Part shown: positions 8,810-16,406 of the stretch, in pieces | Numbering within the stretch: position 1 is the first letter of the stretch | Layout of the letters: each line of letters opens with the position of its first letter | DNA from: Microbacterium testaceum | Lineage (GTDB): Bacteria > Actinomycetota > Actinomycetes > Actinomycetales > Microbacteriaceae | DNA length: 36,902 nucleotides | Assembly (NCBI RefSeq): GCF_001476655.1 | Contig: NZ_LDRT01000125.1 | Coordinates: 1-36,902 of the forward strand | Reading direction: 5' to 3' | Program-made: the position numbers and the translations under genes | Notes under the pieces: generated by a model | The model's input: only the letters and a program-made list of their open reading frames with translations | Databases searched by the model: none | Told to the model about the DNA's origin: nothing

Positions 8810-10090
8810 GTGACCTCTTCGACATCCTCGAGAGGTGCGGCGATGCGGGCGCTCCTTTCTCTCGCCATCGGCAGTTTCGGCATCGGTATGACCGAGTTCG
8901 TCGTCATGGGCCTTCTGCCCAACATCGCGCGCGAACTCGTCCCGACCGCGTGGGCCTCCTCGCCCGACGACGCGATCGCCCAAGCGGGCTGGCTCGTGTC
9001 GCTCTACGCGCTCGGCGTGGTCGTCGGGGCTCCGACGATCGCGGGATCCGTCGCGCGCTTCCCCCGGCACCGGGTGATGGTCGTGCTCGCGGCCGCGCTG
9101 GCGTTCTTCACCCTGCTCACCGTGATCGCACCGACCTTCGAGCTCGTGGCGGCGTCACGCTTCCTCGCCGGCCTCCCGCACGGTGCGTACTTCGGAATCG
9201 GTGCCCTCGTCGCCGCCGATGCCCTCGGCCCCGGCAACCGGGCGAAGGGCGTGGCATTCGTGCTCACCGGTCTCACGATCGCCAACGTGGTGGGCGTGCC
9301 GCTCGGAACGCTCCTGGGCCAGCAGGTCGGCTGGCGGGCGGCCTTCGCGGTGGTGACCGGCATCTTCGTGCTCGCGACGATCTGCATCGCCCTCTTCGTC
9401 CCGAAGCACCCCGGAGCACCGGGGCGACGCCTGCGCGACGAGCTCCGCGTGTTCCGCATCGGACAGGTGTGGTTCGCGCTCGGCATCGGCGCGGTCGGCT
9501 TCGGCGGCTTCTTCGCGATGTACAGCTACATCGCCCCGATGGTCACCGAGGTGGCGGGGCAGCCGGAGTGGGCCGTCTCGCTCGTCCTCGTCCTCGTGGG
9601 CATCGGCATGACGGTGGGCAACGTCGTCGGGGGCACGCTCGCCGACAAAGATCTGCGCTTCTGGCTTCTCATCGGCCTCATGGCGCTCGGTGCGGCCTCC
9701 GTGGGGCTGGCGCTCACCGCCGGATGGATCGTGACCCTCGTGCTCTTCGCCTTCCTCGTCGCGTTCTGCGGTTCCGCCCTGAGCCCTGGCATTCAGACCC
9801 GACTGATGGACGTCGCCGAAGACAATCAGTCGATCGCCGCCGCACTCAACCACTCGGCGCTGAACATCGGCAACAGCCTGGGCGCGTTCCTCGGCGGTCT
9901 CGCGATCGCGGCGGGCCTCGGGCTCGTGGCGCCCGCTTGGGTCGGCGCGGTGCTCGCCCTGGGCGGGCTCGTGGTCGCCGTCGTCTCGTACCGTGCCGAG
10001 GACCGTTCGGGCCGACACCCCGAGCACCGGATGCCGGCGACCGAAGCCGCGACGACCGCGATCACCGGCTCGATCCCGACGCAGCGCTGA
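8810..10090 (+). CDS. MFS transporter, AraJ/chloramphenicol-efflux-like
   Basis: A 426-residue membrane protein with about twelve hydrophobic helices. It begins close to MRALLSLAIGSFGIGMTEFV, the N-terminal signature of the drug-H+ antiporter/arabinose-efflux group of major facilitator proteins, and carries SRFLAGLPHGAYFG in the fourth-fifth helix region. The family exports small molecules (drugs, sugars) by proton antiport; the substrate here cannot be deduced. Two starts are possible. GTG 8810 follows a TAGCAT -10 box by six bases (leaderless). ATG 8843 has GAGAGG seven bases upstream and would remove 11 residues. It is divergent from the secretion-like operon and convergent with metX. Confidence 0.88.
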   Translation: MTSSTSSRGAAMRALLSLAIGSFGIGMTEFVVMGLLPNIARELVPTAWASSPDDAIAQAGWLVSLYALGVVVGAPTIAGSVARFPRHRVMVVLAAALAFFTLLTVIAPTFELVAASRFLAGLPHGAYFGIGALVAADALGPGNRAKGVAFVLTGLTIANVVGVPLGTLLGQQVGWRAAFAVVTGIFVLATICIALFVPKHPGAPGRRLRDELRVFRIGQVWFALGIGAVGFGGFFAMYSYIAPMVTEVAGQPEWAVSLVLVLVGIGMTVGNVVGGTLADKDLRFWLLIGLMALGAASVGLALTAGWIVTLVLFAFLVAFCGSALSPGIQTRLMDVAEDNQSIAAALNHSALNIGNSLGAFLGGLAIAAGLGLVAPAWVGAVLALGGLVVAVVSYRAEDRSGRHPEHRMPATEAATTAITGSIPTQR

Positions 10091-10133
10091 CCTCCGTCCG
10101 CGCCCTGCGCCCTGCGCACCGCGCACGAGTGTT

Positions 10134-10189
10134 GAGTGTCCAGGAAACCCGGACACCGATCGCACCGGTTCCGGGTTTCCTGGACACTC
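10134..10189. repeat. Long perfect inverted repeat, possible bidirectional terminator
   Basis: Perfect 20-bp arms at 10134-10153 and 10170-10189 (GAGTGTCCAGGAAACCCGGA and its complement) around a 16-base loop. It lies between the 3' ends of the MFS gene and metX. No T-tract follows on either strand, so factor-independent termination is uncertain. Confidence 0.75.
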
Positions 10190-10260
10190 GATGCCCTCGG
10201 CACCCCGTGCGAGGTCCCGGCTGCGGGACGGCGCGGCCCGGGAGGCACATCGAGCGGGAC

Positions 10261-10282
10261 GGATGCCGGGGCCCCGGCATCC
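10261..10282. terminator. 22-bp perfect palindrome at metX 3' end
   Basis: An arm GGATGCCGGGG at 10261-10271 is followed directly by its exact complement at 10272-10282. It starts eight bases past the metX stop on the minus strand, so it could end metX transcription. It consists of two inverted copies of the GGATGCC word that is frequent across the window. Confidence 0.5.
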
Positions 10283-10289
10283 GGAATCC

Positions 10290-11495
10290 TCAGGCCGCGA
10301 ACAGTCGCCGCAGGTGCGTGGCGACAGCGGCCGTCTCGATGAGGAACCCGTCGTGCCCGAAGTCGCTCGAGAGGACGACCGCCTCATCTCCGTCGAGGGT
10401 GTTCGGGATGCCGCGGGCGATGCGATGCTGTCCGTCGATCGGGAACAGACGGTCGCTGTCGATCCCGAGGACGAGGGTGGTCGCGGTCACCCGGCGCAGC
10501 GCGTCCTCGACGCCGTCGCGGTCGCGGCCGACGTCGTGCGAGTTCATCGCCTCGACGAGCGTGAGGTAGCTGTTGGCATCGAAGCGGCGCGTGAACTTGT
10601 TGCCGTGGAAGTCTAGGTACGACTCGACCGCGAACCGGCCGCCGCGCCCGAGCGGGCTCACCCCCGACTGCCAGGACCGCTGGAAACGTTGATTGAGCTC
10701 GGTGGGGCTGCGGTAGTTCAGCAGCGCCATGCGGCGGGCGAGCGCGAGTCCGCGGTGCGGTCCGTCCCCGTCGCCGGAGTCGTAGTACTCGCCGCCGGCG
10801 AACCGGGGATCCATGCGGATCGTGTCGAGCTGCACCGAGTTGAGCGCGATCTGGTCGGCGGTCGTGATGGGCGGCGCGGACAGGATCGCGGCGCGTTCCA
10901 CGCGGTCGGGGTGTCCGACCGTCCACTCGAGGGCGTGCATCCCGCCCATCGAGCCGCCCACGACCGCGGACCAGCGCTCGATGCCGAGGGCGTCGGCCAG
11001 CAGGGCCTGCGCGCGGACCTGATCGCGGATGGTCAGGTACGGGAATCGCGATGCCCACTCGTACCCGTCGGGCGCGATGCTGGCGGGTCCCGTGGAGCCC
11101 TGGCATCCGCCGAGCATGTTGGGGGCGATCACGAACCAGCGGTCGGTGTCGATCGCCGCTCCGGGGCCGACGAGGTCGCTCCACCATCCGGCGGTGGGGT
11201 GTCCGGGGCCGGCGGCCCCGCGAACGTGGCTGTCGCCGGTCAGTGCGTGCAGGACCAGCACCGCGTTGTCGCGCGCGGGTGACAGCTCGCCCCACGACTC
11301 GTACGCGAGACGGAACCCGGGGAGGGACTCGCCGTTCTCGGTCGCGAACGTCCCGAAGGAGGCGAAGCGACGCTCGCCCGCCGGGTCTCCGTCACGCCAG
11401 GCCCCCGTGGCGGGCGGGCGACCGAGCAGGGAGCGGGCGTCGGCCTCCGTGATCGGCGCCGACGGCACCGTGTCTTCGGAGATCTGCCAGTCCAT
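10290..11495 (-). CDS. metX: Homoserine O-acetyltransferase
   Basis: Transfers an acetyl group from acetyl-CoA to L-homoserine, giving O-acetylhomoserine, the first committed step of methionine synthesis by direct sulfhydrylation. The 401-residue protein has the alpha/beta-hydrolase fold with LHALTGDSH (about 82-90), PNMLGGCQGSTGP, the nucleophile elbow GGSMGGMHALEW (Ser182), the acid in DSDRLFP (Asp348) and FGHDGFL (His381). Length is normal for the family. ATG 11495 has GGGGAG ten bases upstream; the in-frame ATG at 11504 lies too close to that site. metY, for the next step, lies 1.5 kb upstream on the same strand but is separated from it by two plus-strand genes. Confidence 0.95.
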   Translation of the reverse strand: MDWQISEDTVPSAPITEADARSLLGRPPATGAWRDGDPAGERRFASFGTFATENGESLPGFRLAYESWGELSPARDNAVLVLHALTGDSHVRGAAGPGHPTAGWWSDLVGPGAAIDTDRWFVIAPNMLGGCQGSTGPASIAPDGYEWASRFPYLTIRDQVRAQALLADALGIERWSAVVGGSMGGMHALEWTVGHPDRVERAAILSAPPITTADQIALNSVQLDTIRMDPRFAGGEYYDSGDGDGPHRGLALARRMALLNYRSPTELNQRFQRSWQSGVSPLGRGGRFAVESYLDFHGNKFTRRFDANSYLTLVEAMNSHDVGRDRDGVEDALRRVTATTLVLGIDSDRLFPIDGQHRIARGIPNTLDGDEAVVLSSDFGHDGFLIETAAVATHLRRLFAA

Positions 11496-11561
11496 GGCAT
11501 CCATTCTCCCCGGTCCGCAGCGCGCGGATCGGACTGTTACGGCGATGTCGGAGGCGGGGTC

Positions 11562-11567
11562 TACGAT
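11562..11567 (+). promoter_or_regulatory. -10 box, leaderless-type (DUF4259 gene)
   Basis: TACGAT ends seven bases before the ATG at 11575. No clear -35 box is seen. Confidence 0.45.
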
Positions 11568-11574
11568 GCCACGC

Positions 11575-11967
11575 ATGGGGACATGGAGTGCACGACCGTT
11601 CGGCAACGACAGCGCCGCCGACTGGGCGTACGAGCTCGATGAGGCGAGCGACTGGGGTGTCGTGAGCGACGCCCTGCGGGTGGCGGCCGAGGCGGTGCCG
11701 TCGGATCTCGACTCCGACGACGCGGTGACGGCCATCGCCGCGGCAGAGGTCGTCGCTCGCGGGCTCGGTCGTGTGCCCGAGTCCGCGGGAAGCGTCGATG
11801 CCTTCGTCGCGCGGGTCTCTGCGCCCCCGCCCGAGATGGTGGCACTCGCCGTGTCCGCGCTCGCCGTCGCGGCCTCCGCAGAGGGCGAGCTCGCCGATCT
11901 GTGGGAGGGCGACCCCGAGTGGCTCGCCGAGAACGAGAAGCTGCGATCGGCACTCACCACCGAGTGA
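11575..11967 (+). CDS. DUF4259 family protein
   Basis: A 130-residue soluble protein starting MGTWSARPFGNDSAADWAYEL, the characteristic opening of DUF4259 proteins (MGTWG..PFDNDxAADW). It is largely helical, with alternating Ala-rich and acidic segments, and ends after a Trp/Asp/Glu-rich stretch (DLWEGDPEWLAENEK). No catalytic motif is visible and the family function is unknown. The ATG at 11575 fits both the family start and the upstream TACGAT box; an ATG at 11566 would add three residues. It is divergent from metX, with only 79 bp between the starts, and is followed after 52 bp by an SDR gene. Confidence 0.85.
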   Translation: MGTWSARPFGNDSAADWAYELDEASDWGVVSDALRVAAEAVPSDLDSDDAVTAIAAAEVVARGLGRVPESAGSVDAFVARVSAPPPEMVALAVSALAVAASAEGELADLWEGDPEWLAENEKLRSALTTE

Positions 11968-12019
11968 CGAGGTTGTCCAGCCCCCGGTCGTCGATGCCGG
12001 GTGCGGGAAGGATCGGCGC

Positions 12020-12718
12020 ATGGCGACCTTCCTCCTCATCGCGGCCTCGAGCGACATCGGACGCGCGACCTCGGCGCGACTGCGCGACGCGGGGCACCGC
12101 GTCCTGACCACGGCCCGGGACTCCTCGGTCATCGACCCGGATTTCGTCCTGGATGCCACCGACTTCGACGCCGTGGACCGCGTCGTGCGCGAGGCGGGTG
12201 CCGTGGACGGCATCGCGGTGTTCGCGGGATCGATGCTCCTGAAACCGGCGCACCTGACCTCGCGCGAGCAGTACGACGGGCTGATCTCCGCGTCGTTGAC
12301 GACGGCGTTCGCCGCGGTGCGCGCTGCGGGGTCCCATATGCGCGACGGCGGTTCCGTGGTGCTCGTCTCGTCGGCCGCGGCTCTCGCGGGTCTGCCGAAC
12401 CACGACGCGATCGCGGCCGCGAAGGCCGGGGTGATCGGGCTCACGCTGTCGGCGGCGGCGAGCTATGCCGCCCACGGTCTGCGCGTGAACGCGGTCGCGC
12501 CCGGGCTCGTTCAGACGCGGTTGACCGAGAAGCTCACCGCGGGGGAGCTGTCGCGGAAGGTGTCGGAGGCGATGCATCCGCTGGGCCGCCTCGGGGAGCC
12601 GGACGACGTCGCGCGTGCCGTGGAGTTCTTGCTCTCGCCCGACAACGCCTGGGTGACCGGGCAGGTCCTCGGCGTCGACGGGGGGCTCGGGAGCCTGCGT
12701 CCACGGCAGAAGGCGTAG
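12020..12718 (+). CDS. Short-chain dehydrogenase/reductase-like protein lacking the catalytic Tyr
   Basis: A 232-residue Rossmann-fold SDR homologue. The nucleotide loop reads AASSDIGRA in place of TGxxxGxG, and the NAG motif is FAG. Ser117/118 (VLVSSAA) and Lys135 (AIAAAKAG) are present, but the Tyr expected four residues before the Lys is Ile131. The C-terminal VNAVAPGLVQT, LGEPDDVARAVEFLLS and TGQVLGVDGG motifs are intact. I recall a subfamily of SDR-like proteins with the same NHxAIAAAKAG sequence, so this is probably an inherited divergence, not decay. Classical oxidoreductase chemistry is doubtful. The ATG at 12020 has GGAAGGA seven bases upstream. It may be transcribed with the DUF4259 gene. 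Confidence 0.88.
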   Translation: MATFLLIAASSDIGRATSARLRDAGHRVLTTARDSSVIDPDFVLDATDFDAVDRVVREAGAVDGIAVFAGSMLLKPAHLTSREQYDGLISASLTTAFAAVRAAGSHMRDGGSVVLVSSAAALAGLPNHDAIAAAKAGVIGLTLSAAASYAAHGLRVNAVAPGLVQTRLTEKLTAGELSRKVSEAMHPLGRLGEPDDVARAVEFLLSPDNAWVTGQVLGVDGGLGSLRPRQKA

Positions 12719-12821
12719 CTCCCGAGCCCGCGGTGCGGGCGTCGTAACGTCCGTGGGCCGCGCAGGCTGTGAGGCGTGCGATGGGCGACGCGGGGACGGT
12801 GTGAGGCGCGGCACTCGCGAG

Positions 12822-12889
12822 CGGAGGAGTTCTCGGCAGGGGAGGACGCGAAGTGGCGGAGACGTCCTCCGGTGCGCGGAACTCCTCCG
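12822..12889. repeat. Nested inverted repeat
   Basis: Outer arms CGGAGGAGTTC (12822-12832) and GAACTCCTCCG (12879-12889) enclose inner arms GGAGGACG (12841-12848) and CGTCCTCC (12863-12870). The result is a long interrupted hairpin in a non-coding stretch. Confidence 0.7.
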
Positions 12890-12985
12890 GTCGCGGGTCG
12901 CCGGTCGCCGGTCGTGGGGCGCGGCTGTACGGCGACCCCTCCGGGTAGACGCGATGGGCAGCCACGCCGCACCGCCGCCCCCCAA

Positions 12986-13027
12986 CGCGAGACGCCTCGA
13001 CCCGAAACCGGATCGAGGCGTCTCGCG
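12986..13027 (-). terminator. Hairpin terminator of metY
   Basis: Perfect 15-bp arms (CGCGAGACGCCTCGA at 12986-13000 and its complement at 13013-13027) with a 12-base loop, beginning ten bases past the metY stop. On the minus strand it is followed by TTGGGGGG, so the T-tract is weak. Confidence 0.75.
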
Positions 13028-13036
13028 GGGCGAAGC

Positions 13037-14359
13037 TCAGGCGCGAGCGGCCTCCGACAGGCGGCGCGCGGCGGCGAGGGCCTGGTCGAGGTCGGCCTTG
13101 AGGTCGGCGATGTTCTCGAGGCCCACCGACAGGCGTACGAGGCCGGGGGTCACGCCCGCGGTCAGCTGCTGCTCGGGCGTGAGCTGCGAGTGCGTCGTGG
13201 ACGCCGGGTGGATGACGAGCGAGCGCACGTCGCCGATGTTGGCGAGGTGGCTGAACAGGCTCAGCGAGTTGACGAACTCGCGCCCCGCCTCGACGCCGCC
13301 CTTGAGCTCGAACGACAGCACCGCCCCGACGCCCTTGGGGGCGTAGTTGTTGGCCGCGGCGTACCAGGGCGAGGTGGGCAGGCCCGAGTAGTTGACGCTC
13401 GCGACGTCGGGGTGCGCCTCGAGCCACTCCGCGATCTCCTGCGCGTTCTGCACGTGGCGCTCGACGCGCAGCGACAGGGTCTCGATGCCCTGGATGAGCT
13501 GCCAAGCGCTCTGCGGCGAGATCGAGGCGCCGAGGTCGCGCAGCAGCTGCACGCGCGCCTTGATGATGTAGGCCAGGCCGTCGCCGACCGCCTGGGTGTA
13601 GACGGCGCCGTGGTACGAGGGGTCGGGCGTGGTCAGGCCGGGGAAGCGCTCGGAGTGCTCCGACCAGGCGAAGGTGCCGCCGTCGACGATGACGCCGCCG
13701 ATGGTGGTGCCGTGACCGCCGAGGAACTTCGTGGCCGAGTGCACGATGATGTCGGCGCCGTGCTCGAAGGGACGGATGAGGTACGGCGTCGCGATCGTGT
13801 TGTCGACGATCAGCGGGACGCCCGCCTCGTGCGCGACGTCGGCGACGGAGCGGATGTCGAGCACGTTGATCTTGGGGTTGCCGATGGTCTCGGCGAAGAA
13901 CAGCTTGGTGTTCGGGCGCACCGCGGCGCGCCACTCCTCGGGGTCGTCCTGGTTCTCGACGAAGGTCGTCTCGATGCCGAGCTTGGCGAGGGTGTACTTG
14001 AAGAGGTTGTAGGTGCCGCCGTAGATCGAGCTCGACGACACGATGTGGTCGCCGGCCTGCGCGATGTTGAGCACGGCGAACGTCTCGGCCGCCTGGCCGC
14101 TGGCGACGAGGAGGGCGCCGGTGCCGCCCTCGAGTCCCGCGACGCGCTGCTCGACGACGTCTTGCGTGGGGTTCTGGATACGGGTGTAGATGTTGCCGAA
14201 CTCGGCCAGCGCGAAGAGGTTCGCGGCGTGGTCGGCGTTGTCGAAGACGTACGACGTGGTCTGGTAGATCGGGGTGGCGCGGGCCTTCGTCACCGGGTCG
14301 GGCTGGGCGCCCGTGTGGATCTGCTTGGTCTCGAAACGCCAGTTCTCGGGTGCCGACAT
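13037..14359 (-). CDS. metY: O-acetylhomoserine sulfhydrylase (PLP-dependent)
   Basis: Converts O-acetylhomoserine and sulfide to homocysteine and acetate, using the MetX product. The 440-residue protein belongs to the Cys/Met-metabolism PLP enzyme family. It begins WRFETKQIHTGAQPDP, then has TTSYVFDNADHAANLFAL, YTRIQNPTQDVVEQRVA (PLP and phosphate contacts), the SGQAAE loop (about 88), DNTIATPYLIRP, and the PLP lysine in SATKFLGGHGT (Lys211). The C-terminal RSLVIHPASTTHSQL segment binds the substrate carboxylate. Length is typical for O-acetylhomoserine enzymes. The ATG at 14359 has GAGGAG five bases upstream. The gene has its own promoter and a hairpin terminator. Confidence 0.96.
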   Translation of the reverse strand: MSAPENWRFETKQIHTGAQPDPVTKARATPIYQTTSYVFDNADHAANLFALAEFGNIYTRIQNPTQDVVEQRVAGLEGGTGALLVASGQAAETFAVLNIAQAGDHIVSSSSIYGGTYNLFKYTLAKLGIETTFVENQDDPEEWRAAVRPNTKLFFAETIGNPKINVLDIRSVADVAHEAGVPLIVDNTIATPYLIRPFEHGADIIVHSATKFLGGHGTTIGGVIVDGGTFAWSEHSERFPGLTTPDPSYHGAVYTQAVGDGLAYIIKARVQLLRDLGASISPQSAWQLIQGIETLSLRVERHVQNAQEIAEWLEAHPDVASVNYSGLPTSPWYAAANNYAPKGVGAVLSFELKGGVEAGREFVNSLSLFSHLANIGDVRSLVIHPASTTHSQLTPEQQLTAGVTPGLVRLSVGLENIADLKADLDQALAAARRLSEAARA

Positions 14360-14409
14360 GGCTGCTCCTCTGGTCTGGGGGGCCGAGGCGGTCGCCGTGG
14401 CCTCCTGCG

Positions 14410-14438
14410 AGCGTAGGGACCCTCTCCGACACGGACAA
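14410..14438 (-). promoter_or_regulatory. Sigma-70-type promoter of metY
   Basis: On the minus strand TTGTCC (14433-14438), a 17-bp spacer, then TACGCT (14410-14415), giving a leader of roughly 45 bases before the ATG at 14359. I saw no SAM-riboswitch fold in that short leader. Confidence 0.55.
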
Positions 14439-14514
14439 CCGCCGCGGACACGGGCCGTAATACCACCGTCACACGCGGCCACGGCCCCGTCCGCGCGACG
14501 TCGGAGGGGGCGAG

Positions 14515-14520
14515 TAGCGT
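14515..14520 (+). promoter_or_regulatory. -10 box, leaderless-type (SDR gene)
   Basis: TAGCGT ends seven bases before the ATG at 14528. Confidence 0.4.
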
Positions 14521-14527
14521 GGATGCC

Positions 14528-15298
14528 ATGACGCGACGCGCAGTGGTGACCGGGGCCAGTTCGGGTATCGGAGAGGCGACCGCCCGCCTCCTGCGCGCGC
14601 GGGGGTGGGATGTCGTGGGCGTCGCCCGTCGCGCCGACCGGCTCACGGCTCTCGAGGCCGAGACGGGCGTCGTCGCCCGGGCGGCCGACCTGACCGACGC
14701 CGACGACATCGCGTCCCTGGCCGCGTGGCTCGACGAGACCGGCGGGGTCGACGCCCTCGTGCAGGTCGCCGGCGGCGCGCGCGGAAGCGACCGGGTCGAA
14801 GACGGCGACCCCGACGACTGGCGCTGGATGTTCGAGGCCAATGTGCTCGCCTCGCAGCGGCTCGTGGCATCCCTCCTCCCGCTGCTGCGCGCCGCGGCCG
14901 ACACGAGCGGGCACGCGGACCTGCTGTTCGTCACCTCGACCGCCGCACAGACCGCCTACCCCGGCGGGGGCGGCTATAACGCCGCGAAGGCGGGCGAGGC
15001 GATGCTCGTGCACGCGCTGCGTCAGGAGCTGAACGGAGAGCCTCTGCGGGTGATCGAGATCGCACCGGGCATGGTGCGCACCGAGGAGTTCACGCTCAAC
15101 CGTCTGGGCGGAGACAAGGATGCCGCAGACCGGCTCTACGAGGGCGTCGAGGCTCCGTTGGTCGCCGACGACGTCGCCGATGTCATCGCGTACGCCCTCC
15201 ACGCGCCGGGGCACGTCAACCTCGACCTGGTGACGGTGCGGCCGGTGGCGCAGTCGGCACAGCACCTGCTCGCGCGCGGGCCGCTGCGTACGCGGTGA
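14528..15298 (+). CDS. Short-chain dehydrogenase/reductase (classical SDR)
   Basis: A 256-residue NAD(P)-dependent oxidoreductase of the classical SDR family, close to serine/3-hydroxy-acid dehydrogenase (YdfG-like) types. It has TGASSGIGEA (residues 8-17), ADLTDADD, an altered NAG motif (VAGGA), Ser137 (VTSTAA) and the catalytic pair Tyr150/Lys154 (YNAAK). The segment IAPGMVRTEEF follows. The Arg pair in ARRADR after the second strand favours NADP(H). The substrate is unknown. ATG 14528 fits the TAGCGT box seven bases upstream; an in-frame GTG at 14519 would add three residues and has GGAGGG ten bases upstream. It is followed after 16 bp by a membrane-protein gene. Confidence 0.9.
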   Translation: MTRRAVVTGASSGIGEATARLLRARGWDVVGVARRADRLTALEAETGVVARAADLTDADDIASLAAWLDETGGVDALVQVAGGARGSDRVEDGDPDDWRWMFEANVLASQRLVASLLPLLRAAADTSGHADLLFVTSTAAQTAYPGGGGYNAAKAGEAMLVHALRQELNGEPLRVIEIAPGMVRTEEFTLNRLGGDKDAADRLYEGVEAPLVADDVADVIAYALHAPGHVNLDLVTVRPVAQSAQHLLARGPLRTR

Positions 15299-15314
15299 CG
15301 GCGGGCCTTCGGGT

Positions 15315-16394
15315 ATGACCGAGCCGACGACGCTCGACGCCGAGGCGCTTCGAGCCCGCCCGAGCCGCGCGGAGCTCCGGCGGTTCTGGGCGCTCTTCCG
15401 GCAGGAGTACCCGCGCGTCCGTGACCAGGAGAGGCGGGGGCGACGGGGCCTGTTCACCTTCCTCCTGATCGTGTCGGGCGTCGGCGCGCTGGGAGCATGG
15501 GCCACGATCGCGTCGGCGATCCGGAAGGGCGGATCCGACGAGGTTCGCCCCATGGCCCTGTTCCTGTTCCTCTTCCTGGGGGTGTTCGTCTTCAGCCTGT
15601 GGGGCGTCGCCCGCACGGCCAAGGGCCGCACGAGCCCCCGCGAACACTGGGCACTCGCTCACTTCGCAGAAGACAACGGCCTCGTCTACACCCCCGGCCC
15701 GCGCTCGGGAACGATGCGCGCCTGGTGGAGCATCACGGGGCACACCGTCGCCCGCCAGATGACGCGCGAGAATGCCGACGGGCGAACGGTCGAGTGGGCG
15801 GACTACGAGATCCGCAACGCCACGCGGCGGTTCACGTACTCGCCGGTCGGCGGATGGATCAAGATCGGCCTCCGGCGCCCCCTGCCGCACATCATCGTGC
15901 GCGCCACCCGCCGCGGAACCCGTGCGTTCGCGGTGGCGGCCGTTCCCGATTCCGGGCAGCGGCTCTCGCTCGAGGGAGACTTCGACGAGCACTTCGACCT
16001 GTACTGCCCGGAAGGGTACGAGGCGGACGCGCTGTACCTGTTCACCCCCGACGTCATGGCGCAGGCGATCGACGACGCCGGCGGATGGGACATCGAGATC
16101 GTCGACGACCTGCTCCTCCTCGTGCACCCGCGCGACGTCGTCACGACCGATCCCGCGCGATGGGCCGAGGTGATACGCACCGCGGATGCCTTCGCGACGA
16201 AACTCGAGCAGTGGGAGCGCTGGCGCGAGACCCAGCGCCGAGACGACCCCGCCGTCGACGAGGCCCGGCTCGACCTGACGCGGGTCGCGCCGGCCGGTCG
16301 CCGCCTGCAGACGTCGTGGGGGCTCGCGGCGTGGGTGTCGTTCGCTCTCGTCGCGGCCCTCATCGTGGTGTTCTTCCTCCTCGGACGCCCGTAA
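15315..16394 (+). CDS. Membrane protein of unknown function
   Basis: A 359-residue protein I do not recognise. It has an N-terminal charged helix with many Arg residues (about 10-45), two membrane segments (about 46-70 and 80-100), a soluble domain of about 200 residues rich in Trp and Arg (WWSITGHTVARQMTRENADG, YEIRNATRRFTYSP, GDFDEHFDLYCPEGYEADALYLFTPDVM), and a C-terminal membrane segment (about 333-356) ending in LLGRP. The start ATG lies 16 bp after the SDR stop, so the two are probably co-transcribed. It converges on the MFS gene with only 12 bp between stops. Confidence 0.85.
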   Translation: MTEPTTLDAEALRARPSRAELRRFWALFRQEYPRVRDQERRGRRGLFTFLLIVSGVGALGAWATIASAIRKGGSDEVRPMALFLFLFLGVFVFSLWGVARTAKGRTSPREHWALAHFAEDNGLVYTPGPRSGTMRAWWSITGHTVARQMTRENADGRTVEWADYEIRNATRRFTYSPVGGWIKIGLRRPLPHIIVRATRRGTRAFAVAAVPDSGQRLSLEGDFDEHFDLYCPEGYEADALYLFTPDVMAQAIDDAGGWDIEIVDDLLLLVHPRDVVTTDPARWAEVIRTADAFATKLEQWERWRETQRRDDPAVDEARLDLTRVAPAGRRLQTSWGLAAWVSFALVAALIVVFFLLGRP

Positions 16395-16406
16395 CCGACG
16401 GGGCGG

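Larger units (their letters stand above)
12719..13036. other. 318-bp intergenic region between convergent SDR and metY genes
   Basis: No gene is apparent here. The stretch holds a nested inverted repeat (12822-12889), short repeats of GGTCGCC near 12895-12920, and the metY terminator hairpin (12986-13027). Confidence 0.6.

Noticed and set aside
14360..14409. SAM riboswitch upstream of metY
   Set aside because: The predicted leader is only about 45 bases and shows no recognisable fold or conserved core.
15315..16394. DUF3137-like assignment for the membrane protein
   Set aside because: The two-helix plus soluble-domain layout is vaguely similar, but I could not identify a specific matching motif.
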